Assembly (NCBI RefSeq): GCF_014699035.1
Contig: NZ_JACXAA010000010.1
Location: 124,001-188,000 of the forward strand
Direction of reading: 5' to 3'
DNA: 64,000 bases
DNA from: Spirosoma validum
GTDB taxonomy: Bacteria > Bacteroidota > Bacteroidia > Cytophagales > Spirosomataceae
Shown: positions 26,165 to 33,208 of the stretch, in pieces
How the letters are laid out: every line of letters begins with the position of its first letter
How positions within the stretch are numbered: the stretch's first letter is position 1
The notes under the pieces: model-generated
The model's input: only the letters and a program-made list of their open reading frames with translations
Databases searched by the model: none
What the model was told of the DNA's origin: nothing
Made by a program: the position numbers and the translations under genes

Positions 26165-27829
26165 ATGCTCGCCAATCATCGATTTACCGACTTACCCGCT
26201 TATTCGCAGTTGCAGGCGCATTATGATGGTCTGAAAGACCGCCATCTGCGCGATCTGTTTGCTGACGATCCGGAGCGGTTCACTACGTTCACGCGTCAGT
26301 TTGAGGATATTCTGCTCGACTTCTCAAAGAATCGGATTACTGCCGAAACCCTTAGTTTGCTCACTCAACTGGCTGAGCAGGCCGAGCTGAAATCAGCCAT
26401 TGGCAAGATGTTTTCCGGTGATAAAATCAACCGCACGGAAGATCGGGCGGTATTGCATATTGCGCTACGGAACCGCTCCAACACGCCAATACGGGTGGAT
26501 GGTAAAGACGTAATGCCTGAAGTAAACGACGTATTGAAGCACATGAAATCATTCACGGAACGGATTAGGTCCGGTGAGTGGAAAGGGTATACCGGTGAGG
26601 CTATTACCGACGTAGTGAACATCGGGATTGGCGGCTCCGACCTCGGACCAGTTATGGTAACGGAAGCGCTGAAGCCTTATGCTGACGACAAAAAACTACG
26701 GGTTCATTTTGTCTCAAATGTCGATGGTGTACACATCTACGAAACATTGCAAACGGTACGTCCTGAAACGACGCTATTCCTGATTGCGTCGAAAACCTTC
26801 ACGACGCAGGAAACGATGACCAACGCCCAAACGGCGCGGCAGTGGTTTCTGGATACGGCCAAAGACGAAGCCGCTATTGCCAAACATTTTGCTGCCCTGT
26901 CGACCAACCAGAAAGACGTCGAGAAATTTGGTATCGACCCCGACAATATGTTTGGCTTCTGGGATTGGGTTGGTGGGCGGTATTCACTCTGGTCAGCCAT
27001 TGGTTTATCGATAGCATTGTATATCGGCTTCGACAACTTTGAGGAATTGCTGGAGGGAGCTCACGCCATGGATGAGCATTTTCGGGATACGCCCCTCGAC
27101 CAGAATCTGCCCGTTATTTTGGGACTGGTCGGAATCTGGTATAACAACTTTTTCGGCGCGCAGACGGAGGCTATTCTCCCGTATGATCAGTACATGCACC
27201 GGTTTGCGGCTTATTTTCAGCAGGGCGACATGGAAAGTAATGGCAAATCGGTAGACCGCGACGGTAGCCCGGTTGATTACCAGACCGGCCCAATTATCTG
27301 GGGTGAACCCGGCACCAATGGACAACACGCGTTTTATCAACTGATTCACCAGGGGACGAAACTTATTCCGTGCGATTTTCTGGCCCCGGCTATAAGCCAA
27401 CGGCCCATTGGTGAACATCACAAAATTTTAATGGCCAATTATTTTGCCCAGACGGAAGCCCTGATGAATGGCAAAACGGAGGAAGAAGCGGCCGATGAAT
27501 TGCGGAAGTCAGGCAAGAGTGAGGAGGAAATTAAGGCACTCGCTCCCTTCAAAATGTTTTCGGGAAATCGGCCTACCAACTCGATTCTTTTCCGGAAGCT
27601 GACCCCCCGAACGCTTGGTAGCCTGATTGCCCTATACGAGCATAAAATCTTCACGCAGGGCGTAATCTGGGACATTTTTAGCTTCGATCAGTGGGGCGTT
27701 GAGTTGGGAAAACAACTCGCCAGCCGCATTCTACCCGAATTGCAGGACGACGCGCCTGTTCGTACACACGACAGCTCGACAAACGGTCTGATGAATGCTT
27801 TCAAAGCCATGCGAACAGAAAAATTTTAG
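26165..27829 (+). CDS. pgi: Glucose-6-phosphate isomerase
   Basis: A 554-residue enzyme converting glucose 6-phosphate to fructose 6-phosphate in the cytosol (glycolysis and gluconeogenesis). It belongs to the longer proteobacterial/eukaryotic-type PGI. Signature segments are VNIGIGGSDLGPVMV (SIS phosphate site), SKTFTTQETMTN, VGGRYSLWSAIGL (PGI signature 1) and FDQWGVELGKQL near the C-terminus (signature 2, catalytic Lys), with EPGTNGQHAFYQLIHQG between. Length and end (MNAFKAMRTEKF) are normal. It is monocistronic with a textbook terminator 97 bases downstream. Confidence 0.98.
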   Translation: MLANHRFTDLPAYSQLQAHYDGLKDRHLRDLFADDPERFTTFTRQFEDILLDFSKNRITAETLSLLTQLAEQAELKSAIGKMFSGDKINRTEDRAVLHIALRNRSNTPIRVDGKDVMPEVNDVLKHMKSFTERIRSGEWKGYTGEAITDVVNIGIGGSDLGPVMVTEALKPYADDKKLRVHFVSNVDGVHIYETLQTVRPETTLFLIASKTFTTQETMTNAQTARQWFLDTAKDEAAIAKHFAALSTNQKDVEKFGIDPDNMFGFWDWVGGRYSLWSAIGLSIALYIGFDNFEELLEGAHAMDEHFRDTPLDQNLPVILGLVGIWYNNFFGAQTEAILPYDQYMHRFAAYFQQGDMESNGKSVDRDGSPVDYQTGPIIWGEPGTNGQHAFYQLIHQGTKLIPCDFLAPAISQRPIGEHHKILMANYFAQTEALMNGKTEEEAADELRKSGKSEEEIKALAPFKMFSGNRPTNSILFRKLTPRTLGSLIALYEHKIFTQGVIWDIFSFDQWGVELGKQLASRILPELQDDAPVRTHDSSTNGLMNAFKAMRTEKF

Positions 27830-27926
27830 GGGGGCTTAAGTTCTTCGTTCTCAGTATAAAGAGCAGATTAAATTTGGGGCCAAATCAGAATAGTTCAAAA
27901 CATTGCTGAACAAAGGCCTGTTAATG

Positions 27927-27958
27927 GGGTGTAATTTCGATTACACCCTTTTTATTTT
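27927..27958 (+). terminator. UUCG-tetraloop rho-independent terminator of pgi
   Basis: Stem GGGTGTAAT (27927-27935) and ATTACACCC (27940-27948) closed by a TTCG loop, followed by TTTTTATTTTT. A textbook intrinsic terminator, also insulating the barrel gene downstream. Confidence 0.92.
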
Positions 27959-27983
27959 TATATAACTCAACGTGATTACAATC

Positions 27984-28853
27984 ATGAAAAAGTCATTCTC
28001 CTTATTAGCTGTATGCTTATGTGGGATCGGTCTTGCAACGGCTCAAACCACAACCAACACGTACTCAACAACGAGCACGGAAACGAATCCAACCTATACA
28101 TCGCCTGTTACAACTGACAGCACCAACACGTCGAATGCGGTAAACTCGTCGAATACGACGAACAGCACCTCGATGATGGAGAATAGCCGTACCGGAACGA
28201 ATGGTACGTATTCAACAAACAGTGTAGCCTCGCCAACGACAGACGGTACAACAACGGACACCTACACAACAACCCGCGTTAAGGACAAGAAGGATTATAA
28301 AAACTTTGTGTTTGGTATTTACGCAGGCTTGAATACAACCAAGTTTAAAGGTGAGTCAGTTAACAACGGTACCAACAGCAAACTAACGGGTCGTTTAGGC
28401 TATCAGGCTGGTTTCTTCGTACGCGGTGGTGGTCGTCTTTTCGGTCAGATTGGTGCTGAGTATTTTGCGTCAAGCTCTAATTATTTCGTAGCCGGTTCGG
28501 GTCAGTCAGCCTCGAGCATTTCGGACCAGATCAACATCAAGTACATTCAGGTTCCGGTTTACATCGGTTATAAATTGACGGAATCGGATCGGGGTATTTC
28601 GGCGATACGAGTGCAGGTCGGTGTGGAATATGCTAATCAGATTGGCTCGACAGCAAATCAGTTTGGTAACCTGAATAATTTCCAGATCAAACAGGGTACG
28701 TTCAACGGTCTGGGTCAGTTAGGTTTCGATGCGGGTCCGGTATTCCTTGATCTGACCTATCATTATGGCTTCAGCAATGCTGTAACGCAGGAGACGGGTT
28801 TTGCTGGTTCGCAACGTCGTATTCTGAGCGCAAGTGTAGGCTTTAAATTCTAA
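27984..28853 (+). CDS. Outer-membrane beta-barrel protein (porin-like), paralogue 1
   Basis: A 289-residue protein from ATG 27984 (an upstream GTG would add four residues). A signal peptide ending in ATAQT is followed by a Thr/Ser/Asn-rich low-complexity region (25-105). The C-terminal OMP_b-brl_2-like barrel starts at KNFVFGIYAGLNTTKF, continues through RLGYQAGFFVRGGGRLFGQIG and ends in a terminal strand with Phe (SASVGFKF). The terminal aromatic residue is the usual BAM recognition feature. The barrel is clearly related to the next gene, while the N-terminal regions differ entirely. Own terminator downstream. Confidence 0.88.
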   Translation: MKKSFSLLAVCLCGIGLATAQTTTNTYSTTSTETNPTYTSPVTTDSTNTSNAVNSSNTTNSTSMMENSRTGTNGTYSTNSVASPTTDGTTTDTYTTTRVKDKKDYKNFVFGIYAGLNTTKFKGESVNNGTNSKLTGRLGYQAGFFVRGGGRLFGQIGAEYFASSSNYFVAGSGQSASSISDQINIKYIQVPVYIGYKLTESDRGISAIRVQVGVEYANQIGSTANQFGNLNNFQIKQGTFNGLGQLGFDAGPVFLDLTYHYGFSNAVTQETGFAGSQRRILSASVGFKF

Positions 28854-28870
28854 AGTCAGTTGACAACAAT

Positions 28871-28906
28871 CAACAAAGCCGCCTTCTCAAAAGGGCGGCT
28901 TTGTTG
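28871..28906 (+). terminator. Terminator after barrel paralogue 1
   Basis: A 13-bp perfect stem (28871-28883 with 28894-28906, CAACAAAGCCGCC arms) and a 10-base loop. The right arm supplies a U-rich end (TTTGTTG). Confidence 0.85.
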
Positions 28907-29001
28907 TACCGTAAAATTCCATAAAACTGTCTTACAGCTACCCTGCCCAAACATTCTTGTCGGGTGATCGGTTGTAAGGAAGTTACTCAACTTGATACAT
29001 T

Positions 29002-29889
29002 ATGAAAACTTTGACAAAAACAGCTTTTTTGGTGGCCGGTATTTGTACCACAACACTCACGCTTGGTCAGCAATATAACTCAAATGACGAGCGCTATAAT
29101 GATCGGTATGATAGTCGGGACCGGCGATCTGAGCGGCAGAATGATCGCTACCGTGATAATATGATCGAAGAACGTCGGGAATATAACCGTCGTGATGAAG
29201 AAAATCCGCGTTACAACAACCGTTATGAAGATCGGATCGGTGACAATCGGCGGTTTGATGAACGGGATTTGAGCAAAGCCTATGACGAAGGATTTGAGGA
29301 CGGTATGCGTAACCAGGAAGTATCCGAACGGCAGGAGCGTCATCAGAATTACAAACACTTTACGTTCGGCATCTACGGCGGGGCTAACTCTACCCGGTTT
29401 GAAGGCGAAACGGTTGATACAAAAAATTTGACGGGTCGTCTGGGCTACCAGCTGGGTTTCTTCGTGCGCGGTGGTGGACGTATCTTCGGTCAAGTAGGCG
29501 CAGAGTACTTAACCTCAAGTTCCCAGTTCTACAAAGCCGGTGACGGTCAGGCAGGCAGCGCTGGTGACATTATTGCCAATATTGATCAACGTTATCTGCA
29601 TGTCCCTGCTTATATCGGTGTTAAGATCGCACAGTCAGATCGGGGTGTATCCGCTGTTCGTCTGGCTGTGGGTGCCGAATACGCTACCCCACTGAGCACA
29701 GACAAAAATGATTTTAATTTAGGCAATGCCGATTTTCAGGCAGCAACCGTTAATGGTCTGGTCAATCTGGGCTTCGATGCAGGTCCAATTATGCTGAGCT
29801 TCGTGTATCACCATGGCTTTGCTGACGTTCTCACCAGCGGAAACAGCAAACGCCGGATTCTGGGCGTGAACCTCGGGTTTAAATTTTAA
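29002..29889 (+). CDS. Outer-membrane beta-barrel protein, paralogue 2
   Basis: A 295-residue tandem paralogue of the preceding barrel gene. A signal peptide (LTLGQQ) is followed by an extremely Arg/Asp/Asn/Tyr/Glu-rich region at about 25-112 (repeats of the NDRYDSRDRR kind), replacing the Thr/Ser-rich region of its neighbour. The barrel begins at KHFTFGIYGGANSTRFEGE and shares RLGYQLGFFVRGGGRIFGQVGAEYL and the terminal NLGFKF strand with it. The mixed-charge stretch is predicted disordered and probably lies in the periplasm. It has its own upstream spacer. No enzyme motif. Confidence 0.88.
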   Translation: MKTLTKTAFLVAGICTTTLTLGQQYNSNDERYNDRYDSRDRRSERQNDRYRDNMIEERREYNRRDEENPRYNNRYEDRIGDNRRFDERDLSKAYDEGFEDGMRNQEVSERQERHQNYKHFTFGIYGGANSTRFEGETVDTKNLTGRLGYQLGFFVRGGGRIFGQVGAEYLTSSSQFYKAGDGQAGSAGDIIANIDQRYLHVPAYIGVKIAQSDRGVSAVRLAVGAEYATPLSTDKNDFNLGNADFQAATVNGLVNLGFDAGPIMLSFVYHHGFADVLTSGNSKRRILGVNLGFKF

Positions 29890-29992
29890 ACGATTCTTTC
29901 GTTAATAGTCGTCAGTCAATAGGAGTTTGTTCATTAGCTTTGGTTATCGCCTGCTACTGACGATCAAATCCTATCGACTGACGACTTTTTTT

Positions 29993-30559
29993 ATGAACAC
30001 ACTCTTCCCAATTTTTGTCAAGGCTGAGAATCTGCATACACTTATTGTGGGAGGAGGCTACGTTGGACTAGAAAAACTTACGGCTCTGCTCAGCAACTCG
30101 CCAGAATCCCGCGTTACGCTCGTAGCCCCTGAAATACGTAGTGAAATCCGTGCTTTAGCGCAACAGCATCCGAAGTTACAGTTGATACAAGAGCCTTATC
30201 ACGAAATTTATCTGTCCGATAAAGAGTTGGTTATTGTCGGTACGAACGATAAGAATATTAATCGACAAGTGCAGGCTGACTGTAAAATACGCCGGATTTT
30301 AGTGAACGTAGCCGATACGCCCGATCTGTGTGATTTTTATTTGAGTTCTGTCGTTAAAAAGGGCGATTTAAAAATAGCGATCTCGACTAACGGTAAATCG
30401 CCGACATTTGCGAAACGATTCCGGGAGGTTCTTGAAGATATCCTGCCCGACAGTTTGCAGGAAACCCTCGACAATCTGACAGCTATTCGCAACCAGCTCA
30501 AAGGCGATTTTGTCCAGAAAATGGAGAAGCTGAACGAGATAACGAAAGTGTTGCGGTGA
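29993..30559 (+). CDS. Precorrin-2 dehydrogenase / sirohydrochlorin ferrochelatase-type protein
   Basis: A 188-residue protein from the ATG at 29993. It matches the N-terminal half of CysG and the yeast Met8 type, the enzyme that oxidises precorrin-2 with NAD+ and may insert iron to form siroheme. It begins NTLFPIFVKAENLHTLIVGGGYVGLEKL (glycine-rich NAD site; given here in part). VVGTNDKNINRQV-like residues, NVADTPDLCDFYLSSVVKKGDLKIAISTNGKSP and the AKRFREVLEDILP helix of this family follow. No uroporphyrinogen methyltransferase domain is attached. Siroheme serves sulfite or nitrite reductase, neither of which is encoded nearby. Confidence 0.9.
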   Translation: MNTLFPIFVKAENLHTLIVGGGYVGLEKLTALLSNSPESRVTLVAPEIRSEIRALAQQHPKLQLIQEPYHEIYLSDKELVIVGTNDKNINRQVQADCKIRRILVNVADTPDLCDFYLSSVVKKGDLKIAISTNGKSPTFAKRFREVLEDILPDSLQETLDNLTAIRNQLKGDFVQKMEKLNEITKVLR

Positions 30560-30636
30560 TCATACGTAGTTTTCAACTTTAGGAATAAAGTTTGTGGGAG
30601 CGCCTATCTGCCGGAACTCCTGAACGTTTTCATAGC

Positions 30637-31173
30637 ATGAATATTCTTGCCATATCGGGTAGCTTGCGGGCTGCATCGGCCAATACGTCGCTACTACGAG
30701 CCACTGCTGAATTAGCTCCATCGAACGTAGTGATTACGATTTATGAAGACCTTGATGATCTTCCGCATTTTAGCCCCGAACGCGATCGGGATAATACGTC
30801 CGAGCCAGTTACGAAACTGCGGTCATTATTGCAGGAAGCGGATGCCGTAATTATCTGCACTCCCGAATACATTCATGGCATGCCAGGAGTCTTAAAAAAC
30901 ATGCTTGACTGGCTGGCTTCATCGGGAGAATTTGTCAATAAACCAGTTAGCGTAATCAGTGCCAGCCCCTCAGATATGGGTGGGTCGCGTGCGCACGCAT
31001 CGCTATGTTATACCTTGTCTGTCCTGATGGCGAAGTTACCCGAACAGGCTTCTCTCATTGTGCCGTTCGTTCGGGCTAAAGTAGACGCTGATGGGCACGT
31101 AACGGACCCACAATTGATTCGGCAGTTGAAGAACGTAGTAATTGCGCTGGTCAACGCAGCTAAGGAAGACTGA
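30637..31173 (+). CDS. NADPH-dependent FMN reductase
   Basis: A 178-residue flavodoxin-like oxidoreductase. ILAISGSLRAASANTSLLR is the FMN phosphate-binding loop, and CTPEYIHGMPGVLKNMLDWL is the hallmark loop that stacks on the isoalloxazine ring; both are intact. Such enzymes (chromate, azo and quinone reductases and FMN reductases) form homodimers or tetramers in the cytosol and reduce FMN or quinones with NADPH. The longer frame upstream by 15 codons is not supported, as the protein should start directly with strand 1. It stands 77 bases after the siroheme gene, possibly in the same transcript. Confidence 0.92.
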   Translation: MNILAISGSLRAASANTSLLRATAELAPSNVVITIYEDLDDLPHFSPERDRDNTSEPVTKLRSLLQEADAVIICTPEYIHGMPGVLKNMLDWLASSGEFVNKPVSVISASPSDMGGSRAHASLCYTLSVLMAKLPEQASLIVPFVRAKVDADGHVTDPQLIRQLKNVVIALVNAAKED

Positions 31174-31187
31174 AATTCTTAAGCTAT

Positions 31188-31949
31188 TCACTCAAACTGA
31201 AAAGCGAAGTACATACACTTTCCTGAACTGGTATTCTGAATGCCGTGTGGTACGTTGGATTCCAGGAAAATCACATCGCCTGCGCCTGCTGGTTGCAGCG
31301 ATCCGTCGATACTTTCCTGAGCTGAACTGTCGACCATTAGCAGAATTTCGGCCGCCCGATGCGTGTGGGGAGGATGGCTCCACAGACCCGGATTGAGCGT
31401 CGTAACGTGCATTTCAAAGCGCTTGGTCATTACCGTCCCGCAGTCGAACATCCGTCGGATTCCACCTTTATCGTGTGATTTGTAGGGAACTTCTTTCCAG
31501 TCGACCCAGAATGAGCCACCCGCCAATCGATCCAGATCTAAATCCGGCATCTCATTTGAGATATAGCGCATAAGGTAATACGTGAGCGGCTTACTGGTTT
31601 TGTTCTCTAAGCGATGCAGATCGCCCGGCATGATCAATGCAACACTACCCGACCCCAGGGTTTTTTGCTTCTCACCCAGCGTTAATGTTAACTCACCCTC
31701 TTTAACGATAATTAATTGTTCTTCATCCAGTTTATGAACGGGCTGCGAAGGCTGATGAGCAAAAAGAGTTATTCCGTGGACGGTTAAATTGGAAAAATCC
31801 CGCGTAGTACCTGACAGAATCGTTCGGTCTTCATAGCCTCCCTGTTTAGTAACCGGCGATTGATTCCAAGAATAAACTTTAGAAGCAATAGGCTGCGAAA
31901 AAGCCAGAGGAGCCAATAAAGTCAGCAGCAAGACGAGGAGAGGTTTCAT
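31188..31949 (-). CDS. Secreted bicupin protein
   Basis: A 253-residue protein from the Met that begins a Sec signal peptide (MKPLLVLLLTLLAPLAFSQ). Two cupin domains follow. The first has TLFAHQPSQPVHKLDEEQLIIVKEGEL with GSVALIMPGDLHRLEN. The second has WSHPPHTHRAAEILLMVD with GDVIFLESNVPHGIQN. The second shows a full HxH...E...H set for metal binding; the first is less complete. The reaction is unknown. Many secreted Bacteroidota bicupins act on or bind small metabolites. It is convergent with the FMN reductase gene. Confidence 0.82.
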   Translation of the reverse strand: MKPLLVLLLTLLAPLAFSQPIASKVYSWNQSPVTKQGGYEDRTILSGTTRDFSNLTVHGITLFAHQPSQPVHKLDEEQLIIVKEGELTLTLGEKQKTLGSGSVALIMPGDLHRLENKTSKPLTYYLMRYISNEMPDLDLDRLAGGSFWVDWKEVPYKSHDKGGIRRMFDCGTVMTKRFEMHVTTLNPGLWSHPPHTHRAAEILLMVDSSAQESIDGSLQPAGAGDVIFLESNVPHGIQNTSSGKCMYFAFQFE

Positions 31950-32135
31950 GGTAGAATAATGGTCTGAAAGACTGAGATAGTACATCATTCCTCAGGCTAT
32001 CCACGTATATAAACAAAGGTCAAGGCTTAACCTACTTATGCTCCACTACGTGTAAGATGATGTCAGTAAAGCTCAACCAACGTAACGTTGTCGGCGATGA
32101 TGTATTTCTAAAAACGTAATGCTTTAGTGCCCTTT

Positions 32136-32468
32136 TCAAAGGACTAACTCGACCGATGGGTCCCAGAACACGGTTTTAAAATCAACGACGCGATCGTTTT
32201 CAATCTTAACCCCCTCGTCTTCCAGGAGTTGCTGCATAATGGTTGGCCCACCAAAAAAATGTTTACCTGATAACACGCCCACACTGTTCACCACCCGATG
32301 TGCGGGCACGTCTGGTCGGTTATGACAGCCGTTCATTGCCCAGCCAACCATGCGTGCCCCTGCCCGAAGGCTTAAGTAACGGGCAATGGTGCCGTAAGTC
32401 GTTACCCGCCCTCTTGGTATTAAGCGCACTACGTCATAGACCTCCTCAAAATAGTCCCTCTGCTCCAT
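32136..32468 (-). CDS. Alkyltransferase-like protein (MGMT family, no acceptor Cys)
   Basis: About 110 residues with only the MGMT DNA-binding/methyltransferase domain. The IPRGRVTTYGTIARYL helix-turn-helix and MVGWAMNGC segments are typical of the family, but the catalytic PCHR motif reads PAHR, so the alkyl-accepting cysteine is Ala. Such alkyltransferase-like proteins bind O6-alkylguanine and hand it to nucleotide excision repair without removing it. The protein lies 36 bases downstream of the DUF3109 gene on the same strand, so they are probably co-transcribed. Confidence 0.9.
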   Translation of the reverse strand: MEQRDYFEEVYDVVRLIPRGRVTTYGTIARYLSLRAGARMVGWAMNGCHNRPDVPAHRVVNSVGVLSGKHFFGGPTIMQQLLEDEGVKIENDRVVDFKTVFWDPSVELVL

Positions 32469-32503
32469 GCTATAAACGATCAATCGATGACCACAAAGGA
32501 CGA

Positions 32504-33085
32504 TTACTGGTTGGCTTCTTTTGTGGGGCTTTCAATCGCCTGAGTTAGTTTCCCATACCACTCTTCACCGTATGCACGAACGAGAGCCTCGCGGACGAAT
32601 TTGTAGATCGGTACGTTCAACTGTTCGCCAAAGCCACAGGCCGGGCTGCAAATGGGCCAGCGGTCATAGTTCAGCGCATGGAAGGCTTCGTATTTCGTTA
32701 CCCGGATCGGATACAGATGGCAGGAAATTGGTTTTTTCCAGTCTACTTTACCGTCGTTGTAAGCTTCCTCGATACCACATTTCAAGATTCCCCGATCATT
32801 CCAGGTCGCGTAAACACACTCGCGTCCGCCAACGGTGTTTGTCACTAAACCACCAAAACCATCGGATTCGTAACCCCCTTTCTGCTCAATAACCCGAATG
32901 CCTTCGGGCGAGAGATACGGTTTTATATCGTCAAAAATCCGGTCTAGGATGGCTGGTTCGTCACCTTCCAGCGGAGCGCCCATATCACCTTCAACGCAGC
33001 AGGCTCCTTTGCATTTATCCAGGTTGCAGACGAAAAATTTTTCAGCAACGTCGTCGCTGATGCAGGTATTGTCGATTAGAATCAT
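32504..33085 (-). CDS. DUF3109 cysteine-rich protein
   Basis: A 193-residue soluble protein of the DUF3109 family, widespread in Bacteroidota. It has a CNLDKCKGACCVEGD cluster at the N-terminus, then Cys in GGRECVY and LKCGI, and a PISCHLYPIRV ... CSPACGFGE set. The arrangement suggests binding of a zinc ion or an iron-sulfur cluster, akin to the YkgJ family. No known activity. It sits upstream of the alkyltransferase-like gene; a TAnnTTTG box lies 46 bases before its ATG. Confidence 0.9.
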   Translation of the reverse strand: MILIDNTCISDDVAEKFFVCNLDKCKGACCVEGDMGAPLEGDEPAILDRIFDDIKPYLSPEGIRVIEQKGGYESDGFGGLVTNTVGGRECVYATWNDRGILKCGIEEAYNDGKVDWKKPISCHLYPIRVTKYEAFHALNYDRWPICSPACGFGEQLNVPIYKFVREALVRAYGEEWYGKLTQAIESPTKEANQ

Positions 33086-33130
33086 ATACGTAATGTGGGC
33101 GGATTAACGTCACAATGAAAACCCGTTTAT

Positions 33131-33138
33131 CAAAGATA
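33131..33138 (-). promoter_or_regulatory. TAnnTTTG promoter box for the DUF3109 gene
   Basis: On the minus strand the sequence reads TATCTTTG, 46 bases upstream of the DUF3109 ATG, fitting the Bacteroidetes -7 box. It lies between that gene and the terminator of the LysM transglycosylase gene. Confidence 0.4.
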
Positions 33139-33149
33139 CGGCTCAACAC

Positions 33150-33192
33150 ATTATAGAAAAAGCTACCCATACAGAGCAGCTTTTCTATAAAC
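33150..33192 (-). terminator. Terminator of the LysM transglycosylase gene
   Basis: Inverted repeat TTATAGAAAA(A)GCT with AGCTTTTCTATAA. On the minus strand the stem ends in GCTTTTTCTATAA, giving a U-rich end just downstream of the gene that stops at 33209. Confidence 0.75.
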
Positions 33193-33208
33193 GAAACGTG
33201 GCGAACCA

